Source: Candidatus Bathyarchaeota archaeon (GTDB lineage Archaea > Thermoproteota > Bathyarchaeia > Bathyarchaeales > Bathycorpusculaceae). Taken from it: DNA of 24,114 bases. Below the pieces are notes generated by a model that worked only from the letters and a program-made list of their open reading frames with translations, ran no database searches and was not told the origin of the DNA. The stretch spans positions 1 through 24,114 of the forward strand of contig DAOVMU010000002.1 of NCBI GenBank assembly GCA_030630585.1, read 5' to 3'. The position numbers were made by a program, and so were the translations under genes. This document shows positions 15,931 to 23,152 of this stretch, piece by piece. Each line of letters opens with the position of its first letter. Within the stretch, counting starts at the first letter, position 1.

Positions 15931-17013
15931 ATGGACATTGCGATGGCGAGTCTAGCGGAGTTAATACTTGAATACTTTAATCTAAGCCAGTCAGCCAGCG
16001 AAATTGTCGCCTCAGTGATTGTGTTTGCATCTGCCATTGTCGTTGGTTGGGCAGGGTACTTCATTTTTGAGAGGTACTTCACTAGATGGGCAAAAAAGAC
16101 AAAAACGAAGATAGATGACGCCATACTGCGCAATGTTAAAGCACCAATTTTTCTTTTTGTCATCCTTGTTGGTGCATACTACGGTTTGGAGTCTCTCACT
16201 TTTCTCGACCCCTATTCAGGACTTTTGACGGCGATATTTGCCATCGCTGAAATTCTGTTAATTACCTTCATAATAAGCAGGGTCATCAACGTTCTCATAA
16301 GCTGGTATGCCGAGAAGAGTGCAAAGCGCGGAAAGAGGAAAAGTGAACACATTCTCTTTATTTTTAAGAAGATCATTCAGATAGTTGTCTACGTATTCGC
16401 GTTTTTGGCTGTTTTAGCCGTTTTCAAAGTTGATCTTTCCGGAGTAGTTGTTGGTCTTGGTGTTGGCGGCATAGCTATTGCCTTGGCATTGCAAACCATT
16501 CTGAGCGATGCTTTTAGCGCGTTTTCTATCTATTTTGACAAACCGTTTGAAATTGGCGACTTTATCGTTGTAGGTGACTATTCTGGAACTGTAAAGCAAA
16601 TAGGGATAAAATCTACGAGGCTGCAGCTGTTACAGGGCGAGGAACTGATTATATCAAATAGAGAGCTCATAGCAACCAGCGTGAGAAACTTTAAGAAGCT
16701 GAAAAAACGGAGAATAGTCTTCACCTTTGGCGTAACCTGTGACACCCCGCTCAAAAAACTCAAAAAAATTCCTGAAATGATATCAAAGATAATAGAAAAG
16801 ATGGAGTTAGCTGAGTTAGATAGAGTGCATTTCAGAAAGATTGGAGATTTCAGTCTTAACTTTGAGGTAGTGTACTACATGAAAGTAGGAGACTACGTTA
16901 AGTACATGGACACGCAGCAGGAGATTAACTACGCTGTAATAGAAGCTTTTGAGAAGGAAGGCATAGAACTGGCGTTCCCAACACAGACAATCTTCTTGAA
17001 CAAGAAACTCTAG
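15931..17013 (+). CDS. mscS: Small-conductance mechanosensitive channel, MscS family
   Basis: This 360-residue protein has about four or five membrane segments. The last is the pore helix GVVVGLGVGGIAIALALQ (about 170-187), Gly/Ala-rich as in MscS TM3. The MscS beta domain follows: FDKPFEIGDFIVVGDYSGTV, then IGIKSTRLQLLQGEELIISN and an alpha/beta C-terminal domain. The channel opens under membrane tension to release osmolytes. The start ATG lies 44 bases beyond the neighbouring minus-strand start, and the gene ends in TAG. It is a monocistronic plus-strand gene between divergent and convergent neighbours. Confidence 0.93.
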   Translation: MDIAMASLAELILEYFNLSQSASEIVASVIVFASAIVVGWAGYFIFERYFTRWAKKTKTKIDDAILRNVKAPIFLFVILVGAYYGLESLTFLDPYSGLLTAIFAIAEILLITFIISRVINVLISWYAEKSAKRGKRKSEHILFIFKKIIQIVVYVFAFLAVLAVFKVDLSGVVVGLGVGGIAIALALQTILSDAFSAFSIYFDKPFEIGDFIVVGDYSGTVKQIGIKSTRLQLLQGEELIISNRELIATSVRNFKKLKKRRIVFTFGVTCDTPLKKLKKIPEMISKIIEKMELAELDRVHFRKIGDFSLNFEVVYYMKVGDYVKYMDTQQEINYAVIEAFEKEGIELAFPTQTIFLNKKL

Positions 17014-17038
17014 TAACAACACCTACATCTTTCTTTTT

Positions 17039-17812
17039 CTATGGTTTTGAAAAATCTTCGGAGCCATTACATTTTACAGACTCGATAATTACTGATTGTG
17101 GCCTCACCAAGACTTCTCTAAGCGGGGGATATTTCTGTAATCCTTTCCGTGTAGGTCTTGGCTCGACAAGCCTTACCACAAACAACCTACTCCTATAGAG
17201 TACATCAAAATAGTCCGTCAACGTCCTGTGGAAACTTGTAGTTCTAAACGGCTTTACAAGTCTCTCCATTTCCCATTGAATAGGATACTTGATTGCTCCA
17301 AAATATCTTTTTGCCGTGCTCGTTCTCTCTCCGTCAGCAATTATCGTTCCGAAACATGGATGAGGAACTGAAAAAACAAATCGCCCCCAAATCCTCAAAA
17401 CCCTCGCCACTTCAGATATCGCCCTTTTATACTTTTCAATGTCTTGAAGAGACATGAAACAAGCTACGATGTCAAAATAGTTGCTTGAAAACCCTTTAAG
17501 ATCAGTGGCGTCCAAAACATGGTAGTATATGCCCCGCTTCTCTTTTGCTTCTTCCCGTTTTGCGAGTTCTATCATTTTTTCTGAGAAATCTACCCCGATT
17601 ACCTTGGCGCCTTTTCTCGCCAGAATTCTTGTGTTGTATCCCTCTCCACACGCTAAATCTAATACAAGTCGATCTCTCACATCTCCTATTAATCTAAAGG
17701 TCGCAGGATTGTTGAGCTCATCTCTGTAGTAATCCTTGCCTTGCCTCACAAAGTCTACCCAAGATTCCGCGGCATCATTCCATTCTTTCTTTATGCTCTC
17801 TTTCTTCTGCAA
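17039..17812 (-). CDS. Class I SAM-dependent methyltransferase
   Basis: This 257-residue protein shows motif I VLDLACGEGYNTRIL (about 50-64) and motif II VIGVDFSEKMIELA (acidic residue at the end of strand 2). A post-motif region (DIVACFMSLQDIEKY) and ARVLRIWGRFVFSVPHPCF follow, all typical of the Methyltransf_11/UbiE-like group. The methyl acceptor is unknown. The start is TTG at 17812; an upstream ATG at 17819 is out of frame. It lies downstream of the Sec locus on the same strand but about 190 bases past tRNA-Sec, so a role in Sec metabolism is not implied. Confidence 0.85.
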   Translation of the reverse strand: MQKKESIKKEWNDAAESWVDFVRQGKDYYRDELNNPATFRLIGDVRDRLVLDLACGEGYNTRILARKGAKVIGVDFSEKMIELAKREEAKEKRGIYYHVLDATDLKGFSSNYFDIVACFMSLQDIEKYKRAISEVARVLRIWGRFVFSVPHPCFGTIIADGERTSTAKRYFGAIKYPIQWEMERLVKPFRTTSFHRTLTDYFDVLYRSRLFVVRLVEPRPTRKGLQKYPPLREVLVRPQSVIIESVKCNGSEDFSKP

Positions 17813-18003
17813 GAGCCATCCTCCATTCTCTTTGCACGAATAACCAAGTAACCGCCTATTCTAAAAAACAATTCCTCGTGCACTTCAATCCGTTGCAGTT
17901 TCAACATTTTTTGCACATTTAGAATCTGTACGAGAATCTGCGTATATAACTGTTCGTCGAGCGCATAACGTTCAATGGAGAGAATCTTTCGTGAGGAAAA
18001 GCT

Positions 18004-18117
18004 TGGCGGCGCCTAGGGAGAATTTCGGTTGCTCTAAAAGCTATCGAACTCCCAGTCCTTGTCGGGCTGCATCGGATCTGAAGTCCGAGGTGTGGACCAC
18101 CAACACTGCTAAGCGCC
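18004..18117 (-). tRNA. selC: tRNA-Sec (anticodon UCA) with encoded CCA and a T-loop intron
   Basis: The minus strand folds into an archaeal-type tRNA-Sec. The acceptor is 9 bp (GGCGCTTAG 18117-18109 with CTAGGCGCC 18016-18008, one G-U), with discriminator G and encoded CCA (18006-18004). The D arm is long with a UGGU loop (GTGTTGG/CCACAC, one bulge). The anticodon stem is TCGGA/TCCGA with loop CTTCAGA, so the anticodon is TCA (18081-18079). The long variable arm is CAG...CTG (18069-18053). The T stem is GGAG/CTCC with a 9/4 fold. The T loop is interrupted by 21 nt (18042-18022); removing them leaves a perfect 7-nt loop, TTCGATT. Spliced length is 93 with CCA. A TATA box lies 25 bases upstream. 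It is charged with Ser, then converted by the neighbouring PSTK and SepSecS. Confidence 0.93.
18022..18042 (-). other. 21-nt intron in the T loop of tRNA-Sec
   Basis: Between the T-stem strands the minus strand reads TTCG, ATA, then GCTT-TTA-GAGC, AAC, then CGAA, ATT. TTCG pairs exactly with CGAA to give a 4-bp central helix, with 3-nt bulges ATA and ATT on opposite strands. That is the bulge-helix-bulge geometry of archaeal tRNA introns, though the inner side is a 3x3 internal loop (relaxed form). Cutting each bulge between nt 2 and 3 removes exactly 21 nt and restores a standard T loop. The exact ends are inferred from this geometry. Confidence 0.8.
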
Positions 18118-18137
18118 ATGAAACGTTAAATCTTTGG

Positions 18138-18146
18138 AATATATTT
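18138..18146 (-). promoter_or_regulatory. TATA box of tRNA-Sec
   Basis: The minus strand reads AAATATATT, centred 25 bases before the tRNA 5' end, the standard archaeal box A distance. It allows tRNA-Sec to be transcribed separately from the SepSecS gene, which ends 85 bases upstream of the tRNA. Confidence 0.6.
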
Positions 18147-18201
18147 GTCTTTTGTTAAAGCTTGTTGTTGAAGAAACTCTGGGAAAGGCAAAATCGAAAG
18201 G

Positions 18202-19521
18202 TTACTTTTCAGCTTGCTTTAGTGCTCTATCAAGTCTGCTTGTGGCTAATCGAATATCTTTTTCAGTGGATCCAATGGCTGCGTTCATTGTTATATATGG
18301 TGAATGATACTTTCTACAACAGATACCAAAATCTGTTTCTTCTAGAACTCGAGGGCCAGTAACTCGCAGCGTGTACATGTTGTAACCTACTTTTTTTGCC
18401 TCGTGATTAGTCAGAGTCATGGCAACAGCTATTGGATTGAACACATTTAGTAACCGTTCGCTGTGTTTCTCAGCAACTTTTTTCATGCATTTCTCTAGGA
18501 GGTGGCGGTTGCGTTCTTGCTCATCTCTTAGCACTTCATATCCATTGATACCTAATGATAAGATCGCTGCGAGGAATTGAATGATTGGAGCAGCTGAAGC
18601 TCTGCCGGCATACATTTTGGAAACTTTTTCTGTATAACTGGGATTTGGTGAGGCAGCAATTGATCCCCCGATGGGCGTAAGAAAGTTTTTGTCAGTGCTC
18701 TGCACAACCAAGTCGACTCTTCCAGCATCAATTGCTCCTTGGATCAGTTTCATGATTCGCCTACTCTGTACGCCGTAAGCATTGTTGATTATGTGGAAAA
18801 TATTTTCGTCTGCTGCAAGTTTCGCTATAGCTTTGACGTCATCTGGCTCACGTGGCGGGAAAAACGTAGTCGTTGAAACTATTGCCGCTGTTTCTTTGCT
18901 AATAGCTTCAGAAAGCTTATTTATTGGAACCCTTACCGCATCTCCCGATATTTCCGCGTCCACTATTTTTACTTTCATCCTTACAAGCTGCATTCCCTTC
19001 AACGGAGAGTGGTGATCGACACGGGGATAGACTACTTCACGTTTTCTGGTGTCATCTCCAGCTACGGCCGCTGCAAGCCCAATTGTCATGCCGGTGGCTA
19101 GGGGAAGAACGCAGGCGGACTTTAGATTGGGGGCACCGGCTCTTTGTAACATATCCAAGGCCAATTTGTTTGTGAAAAAGTAAATCAAAGATGTACCTGC
19201 AGCCTTTGGTTGTGGAGCAGTAATGTTCCCTGACCTTCCAACTCCGTGGCAGAATCCATGTGCAAGTTTGGAGACGAAAGGTGACGATACTCTGGCTTCG
19301 CGTTCACCAATTCGGACACCTTTTGGGTCTTTGTCGGTGTCCATCCACGATAACAATGTAAACAAGAAGTCTATAACATCATCTTTCCATCCTTCTTCAG
19401 GAACCCGCCTTTGTTCAAACAGAAGCCGTATTGGTTCCAGTTTAGCCTGCATCACGAAAAGACCGTGATGAAGTACATGTTTGGGTATTGTATGTTTTAA
19501 CAGGGTTTCTAAATCAATCAA
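18202..19521 (-). CDS. spcS: O-phosphoseryl-tRNA(Sec):selenocysteinyl-tRNA(Sec) synthase (SepSecS)
   Basis: This PLP enzyme converts Sep-tRNA(Sec) plus selenophosphate into Sec-tRNA(Sec). At 439 residues it is the length of archaeal SepSecS. Diagnostic motifs are GVGRSGNITAPQPKAAG (93-109, the phosphate-binding P-loop region), VDHHSPLKGM (168-177), the NNAYGVQ segment (246-252) and QSTDKNFLTPIGG (274-286). In the last, Lys 278 is the Schiff-base lysine. The start is TTG at 19521, inside the last codons of the PSTK-SelB ORF (8-base overlap), with AAGGAG 9 bases ahead, so translation is coupled. tRNA-Sec follows on the same strand. Confidence 0.95.
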   Translation of the reverse strand: MIDLETLLKHTIPKHVLHHGLFVMQAKLEPIRLLFEQRRVPEEGWKDDVIDFLFTLLSWMDTDKDPKGVRIGEREARVSSPFVSKLAHGFCHGVGRSGNITAPQPKAAGTSLIYFFTNKLALDMLQRAGAPNLKSACVLPLATGMTIGLAAAVAGDDTRKREVVYPRVDHHSPLKGMQLVRMKVKIVDAEISGDAVRVPINKLSEAISKETAAIVSTTTFFPPREPDDVKAIAKLAADENIFHIINNAYGVQSRRIMKLIQGAIDAGRVDLVVQSTDKNFLTPIGGSIAASPNPSYTEKVSKMYAGRASAAPIIQFLAAILSLGINGYEVLRDEQERNRHLLEKCMKKVAEKHSERLLNVFNPIAVAMTLTNHEAKKVGYNMYTLRVTGPRVLEETDFGICCRKYHSPYITMNAAIGSTEKDIRLATSRLDRALKQAEK

Positions 19522-21718
19522 TTCTGGTTCTCCTTAGTCTATAGTAGTACACTTCTTCCGACAGATGAGGCGAGTTTTCAAAGCTGACAAGAACATCTCC
19601 TTCATCGCCATATTGTTCTAAAATTGTTCCCTTGATTTTTGATGATGCTGAAAGAACTTTCTTGTGCTCCTTCGCTACATGTTGAGCTGCTTCCTTCGTT
19701 CCAAATAGTCCGGAGACTACGTGGACACTGTTTTCGATCTTTTTTTGGACATACCCCCTTTTGATTTTGGCGGAGTAAATTTCAGAACTCGTTGGCAGAT
19801 TTACAACTTCAGCTACACCTATTATTCTGGATCGTTTAGGGGGTAAATCGAGTTTCATTAGCAACACTTTATCTCCTTTTTCAATTGGAAGAGGTTTTTG
19901 TGTTTTTATCAATGCTTTGCAGTTTTGTCCCGGGGCAACGTTTTTCTTTAGTATTTTCATGGTTCTAAGGTTTGTGTAAGGGTAAATCTCTCCTACAGTA
20001 GTTTTCAATCCGGCGTTTACATGAATCAACTCTCTTAAGCAGACACTATGTCTGAATCTTGGTTCAACTTTCAATTTCACGTCCATCAAATCTCTTTCTT
20101 CTAAGGTGCCAGGTGAAACTATGACGTCTCCTCTCAGAATATCTCTTGATCTTACATTAGTGAGAACTATGCCCACCCTGTCACCAGCCGATGCTTCCTT
20201 CACGTCTGTTCCAAAGATTTGAATGCTTCTCACTTTGCATTTCTTCCTATTTGGTGCGATTTCAACCTTATCGGCTACTTTCACCTTGCCGCGAAGGATA
20301 GTTCCCGTGACGACTGTGCCCATGCCAGAGATGTGAAAAGAATGGCTAATAGGGATTTTTAGGTTTCCCGACCATTGTCTCACAGGTAAACTTACGTTTT
20401 CAATCAAGGTTTTTTTCAACTCTTCGATGCCCTCGCATTTTATGGCAGATACACATACTATTGGAGAGTTTTCGAATGGAGTTCCCGCAAGCAGATTTTC
20501 TACTTCAATCTTGACATTGTTCAACTGTTCCTGGTCTACAAGATCAGTCTTGTTTATAACCACCACCAATTGGTTTTTGCCGAGAGAGGTAAGAACTTGG
20601 AGATGTTCGATAGTTTGGACCTTTGGACCTTCGTCAGCGGCCACTACGAGTATGCCCAAATCAATTATGTTTGCTCCAGCTACAACATGCTTGATCAAAG
20701 AATGATGTCCTGGCAAATCAACAAGAGTTGCTACGTACTTGCCCAGATTGAAAGCAGAAAAGCCCATGTCGATACTCATGCCGCGTTCCTGCGCTTGGGG
20801 GTGCTTATCTAGGCATGCTGTTGAAGGTTTCTCTGTTAGGCACCGTGCAAGTTGGGTTTTTCCATGATCTATATGACCAAATAGCCCAATGTGCACCATG
20901 GCTCCGCCTGCCGGTACCTCCTTTGGCATTTGCCCCAGAAGTGACTCGGCACGCTTAAAGAATAGGCTCGTTGTTTCATGGGGAGAAAGTTTTTTTTCGA
21001 AGGATTCCTCCACAATTCTCTTCCTAAGATCAGATATTTCCTTGGCTGAGCTTAGGTTTCTATACCTTTTCAGAACTTCACCCATGGCACGACGGGTCTC
21101 ACGGTCCAAACTTGTTCTGAGGGACGAAGGTTTCGGCAGCTCCTTTTTCACTTGTGTCTCTTTTTTCTTAACAATCACTTCATGTACCTTGGCAGTAACA
21201 CGTTTGACAAGGTTTTCAAGATCATCTTTGCTTGGATCCAATACTAGGAGGGGAGTATCCCATCTGTACTTTTCGCCAGGTTTATCCAGTTTATAATATA
21301 CTTCCTCGATTACGGAGTTAGGAACATGTTCGCCTCTTTTCTTGTTCCACTTAAGAGCTACTTCTAAAGGAGTGTTCACATAGATTATTGCATAGTCAGA
21401 TTTAGCGCGATCAGCTATTCTCTTAAGATGTCTCCTAATTGATCGATAATAATTTATGTCATCGCTTATTACGATAAGCCCGCATCCTAATGCTTCCTGG
21501 ATGGTTCGATATGTTGCTCCACGAACGAACTGTTCCAGGTCTGGCTCAAATTTTCGTTGATACGTTGAAACCATACGTCTAAATGCATCTGAAGCAACTG
21601 TGACCGTTGAATAATTGTATTCGTTTTCCAGTTCATCTGCAACTCTTTGAGCCAATGTTGATTTTCCTGAACAAGGGACACCACAGAAAATAAGTAGAAA
21701 GGGACTTTGCATTAGCAT
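19514..21718 (-). CDS. pstK-selB: Fused PSTK-SelB: O-phosphoseryl-tRNA(Sec) kinase joined to the Sec-specific elongation factor
   Basis: One uninterrupted 734-residue ORF. Residues 1-263 are PSTK, which phosphorylates Ser-tRNA(Sec): P-loop GVPCSGKST (13-21), VASDAFRR (41-48), ISDDINYYRSIRRHL (84-98), YVNTPLEVALKWNKKR (113-128), and a helical C-terminal part (about 205-262). After a short linker (about 264-273), residues 274-734 are SelB/EFSec, the GTPase that delivers Sec-tRNA to UGA. It has G1 GHIDHGKT (281-288), G2 region ERGMSIDMGF, G3 DLPGH (334-338) and G4 NKTD (389-392). Beta-barrel domains 2 and 3 (SGMGTVVTGTI) follow, then the small domain IV (KRGYVQKK, LRRTRID). Separately, PSTK is about 250 and archaeal SelB about 470 residues, so both halves are complete. 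I know of no characterised example of this fusion. Confidence 0.95.
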   Translation of the reverse strand: MLMQSPFLLIFCGVPCSGKSTLAQRVADELENEYNYSTVTVASDAFRRMVSTYQRKFEPDLEQFVRGATYRTIQEALGCGLIVISDDINYYRSIRRHLKRIADRAKSDYAIIYVNTPLEVALKWNKKRGEHVPNSVIEEVYYKLDKPGEKYRWDTPLLVLDPSKDDLENLVKRVTAKVHEVIVKKKETQVKKELPKPSSLRTSLDRETRRAMGEVLKRYRNLSSAKEISDLRKRIVEESFEKKLSPHETTSLFFKRAESLLGQMPKEVPAGGAMVHIGLFGHIDHGKTQLARCLTEKPSTACLDKHPQAQERGMSIDMGFSAFNLGKYVATLVDLPGHHSLIKHVVAGANIIDLGILVVAADEGPKVQTIEHLQVLTSLGKNQLVVVINKTDLVDQEQLNNVKIEVENLLAGTPFENSPIVCVSAIKCEGIEELKKTLIENVSLPVRQWSGNLKIPISHSFHISGMGTVVTGTILRGKVKVADKVEIAPNRKKCKVRSIQIFGTDVKEASAGDRVGIVLTNVRSRDILRGDVIVSPGTLEERDLMDVKLKVEPRFRHSVCLRELIHVNAGLKTTVGEIYPYTNLRTMKILKKNVAPGQNCKALIKTQKPLPIEKGDKVLLMKLDLPPKRSRIIGVAEVVNLPTSSEIYSAKIKRGYVQKKIENSVHVVSGLFGTKEAAQHVAKEHKKVLSASSKIKGTILEQYGDEGDVLVSFENSPHLSEEVYYYRLRRTRID

Positions 21719-21827
21719 CTGCCTACATAGTTTTATTAACGAAGACCAAATTATGTCTTTTTGTTTGTACTAAGGAGGGGCAAAAACACTGAGGAGATAT
21801 AAGGATCTTCCACACCGTCTGACAACT

Positions 21828-22829
21828 ATGACCGACCTGTATGGATGAGGCTGCAAGCTCCCTAGGCGAGAGCTTATGGAGCTATTGCTTAAGTCTCACG
21901 CTGGGCAGGTTGAAGACGAAAGAGTAGTGGCTTCTATCGGCGAAGACTCCGCGATAACTCGTATCTCTGATACTTGCGCAATCATAACAACTACAGATTT
22001 TTTTACCCCTATTATAGATGACCCTTACATTCAGGGGCAAATTTCCGCTTGTAACACAATCAACGATGCTTATGTAAAAGGTGGACTCGATGTCATATCT
22101 GTCCTTGTTTTGATGGGTATGCCTGAAGACCTACCTCTTAACGTTCAAGAAGAGATTTTGAAGGGGTTTTGCGACTTCTGCAAATCCTCGGACGCGCCGG
22201 TTGTTGGCGGACACACAATAATTTGCCCATGGCCCATTATGGGAGGAGCCGTAACAGCTATCGCAAAGATGGATGAGATCATGTTCGTTTCCAGAGCTAA
22301 ACCCGGCGATAGACTAATACTCACGAAGCCTTTAGGAATCCAACCGATAATGAGAGTCTTGAGGCTCCCAAATCAAGAACAGGAAAAACTTGCCGAACTT
22401 ATACCTCAAGATGAAATTTCAAAGTCAATTGATCTCGCGATTCAGATCATGACAACCTCAGGTCGAAATGCTGCACTTGCAATGTTAGAAGTAGGGGTGA
22501 ACGCAGCAACAGATGTGACAGGCTTCGGAATCCTTGGGCATGCTTTAAACATGGCTGAACAAAGCAGAGTTTCAATACAAATAAACACTTTGCCAGTAAT
22601 CAAGTGGGCACCAAAAATCGCTGAAATCCTTCGGTACCCTTTGCTTGAAGGAAAAGCATCTGAAACAGCGGGAGGTTTCCTTGTTTCGTTGCCAAAAGAG
22701 AAGGCGGACCAACTTCTGAAAGCTCTCCGAAAAAGGAATTGTGAAGGATACGAAATAGGAGTTGTCAGAAAGGGCCCTGGAACAGCTTTTTTGAGTAAAG
22801 ATGTTAACGTCGTCGAAGTTCTGGGCTAG
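21828..22829 (+). CDS. selD: Selenide, water dikinase (selenophosphate synthetase), itself a selenoprotein with in-frame TGA
   Basis: SelD makes selenophosphate from selenide and ATP. From ATG 21828 the frame reads MTDLYG, TGA, GCKLPRRELMELL and continues into the ORF from ATG 21876. Reading TGA as Sec gives the active-site G-U-G-C-K: U7, C9 and K10 align with Cys17, Cys19 and Lys20 of E. coli SelD. Further family motifs are TTTDFFTPIIDDPYIQGQI, ACNTINDAYVKGG, VVGGHTI, TDVTGFGILGHALNMA and a C-terminal GYEIGVV. The length is 333 residues. Starting at 21876 would delete the catalytic motif, so the UGA must be read. It is divergent from PSTK-SelB with 109 bases between starts and ends in TAG. 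AAGGAGGGG at 21772-21780 is too far from the ATG to serve it. Confidence 0.93.
21846..21848 (+). other. UGA selenocysteine codon in selD
   Basis: This in-frame TGA sits between GGA and GGC-TGC-AAG, so the peptide reads G-U-G-C-K. The position is exactly that of the redox Cys/Sec of all SelD proteins, and the decoding machinery is encoded next door. That makes Sec far more likely than a stop. Confidence 0.92.
21855..21875 (+). promoter_or_regulatory. Hairpin just downstream of the selD UGA
   Basis: AAGCTC (21855-21860) pairs perfectly with GAGCTT (21870-21875), leaving a 9-base loop and starting 7 bases after the UGA. An alternative pairing is AGCTCC (21856-21861) with GGAGCT (21878-21883). 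Bacterial SECIS elements sit here, whereas known archaeal ones lie in untranslated regions. It could be a decoding aid or a chance result of codon choice. Confidence 0.3.
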
Positions 22830-23152
22830 ATTTCTGTAAATTGAGACACACATGGATTTCGGCTTTGGAGATGTTTGCGTTGATTGCTACTTGACCACTA
22901 TCTGTCATCTTTGTCACATATTTCTATAGGTGAAGCAAGTATTGTCACTGAATAGGGTTGGGGATGCGGAGATCTTGGCGTGCCTTTACTTTCTATGGGT
23001 GTCATAAATGGGGAGTTAACGCTTCTTTCACTTGTATAGCCTAGATCCATCACTTTCTAATTCATGTGTGCACATTTGGGTCATCATATGTCTTAATAAC
23101 TTCTATAACACTACCCTTAAAGGAGTCGCTCACCATTTAAACTTGATGAAAG
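22830..23152. other. selD 3' region, no gene; expected place for a SECIS
   Basis: No gene is seen in these 320 or so bases. Archaeal SECIS elements normally lie in the 3' untranslated region, so this is where one would be expected for selD. The clearest fold I can draw is listed at 22888-22941. I could not find the canonical GAA/A internal loop with a GC-rich 3-bp cap. Confidence 0.5.
22888..22941 (+). promoter_or_regulatory. Candidate SECIS-like stem-loop in the selD 3' region
   Basis: TACTTG (22888-22893) pairs with CAAGTA (22936-22941). An asymmetric internal loop (AC opposite AAG) follows, then CA/TG, a bulged G, and CTAT (22898-22901) with ATAG (22926-22929). The terminal loop is about 24 bases. 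It starts 58 bases after the selD stop. A purine-rich asymmetric loop is reminiscent of SECIS, but GAA falls on the 3' side and the apical loop is too large for the methanogen consensus. Tentative only. Confidence 0.3.

Noticed and set aside
18004..18117. Ordinary opal-suppressor or tRNA-Trp/Ser interpretation of the UCA tRNA
   Set aside because: Long variable arm, 9-bp acceptor, UGGU D loop and adjacency to SepSecS and PSTK-SelB are specific to tRNA-Sec.
17919..18119. 66-codon minus-strand ORF over the tRNA-Sec region
   Set aside because: It coincides with the tRNA-Sec gene and has no protein-like motif; the RNA fold explains the sequence.
21739..21771. Hairpin in the PSTK-SelB/selD divergent spacer (AAGAC/GTCTT with 8-base loop) as a 5' SECIS
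   Set aside because: Contains GAA before a GAC/GTC cap, but the nucleotide opposite is U rather than A, outer pairing is poor, and the site probably overlaps promoters.
21876..22829. selD starting at ATG 21876
   Set aside because: This start removes the catalytic G-[C/U]-G-C-K motif, which is present in frame just upstream across a TGA; the 21828 start restores it.
22930..22949. GGTGAAGCA...TGTCACT fold as a canonical archaeal SECIS
   Set aside because: It has GAA followed by a 3-bp cap with a wobble, but C replaces the conserved A and the outer stem is only three pairs.
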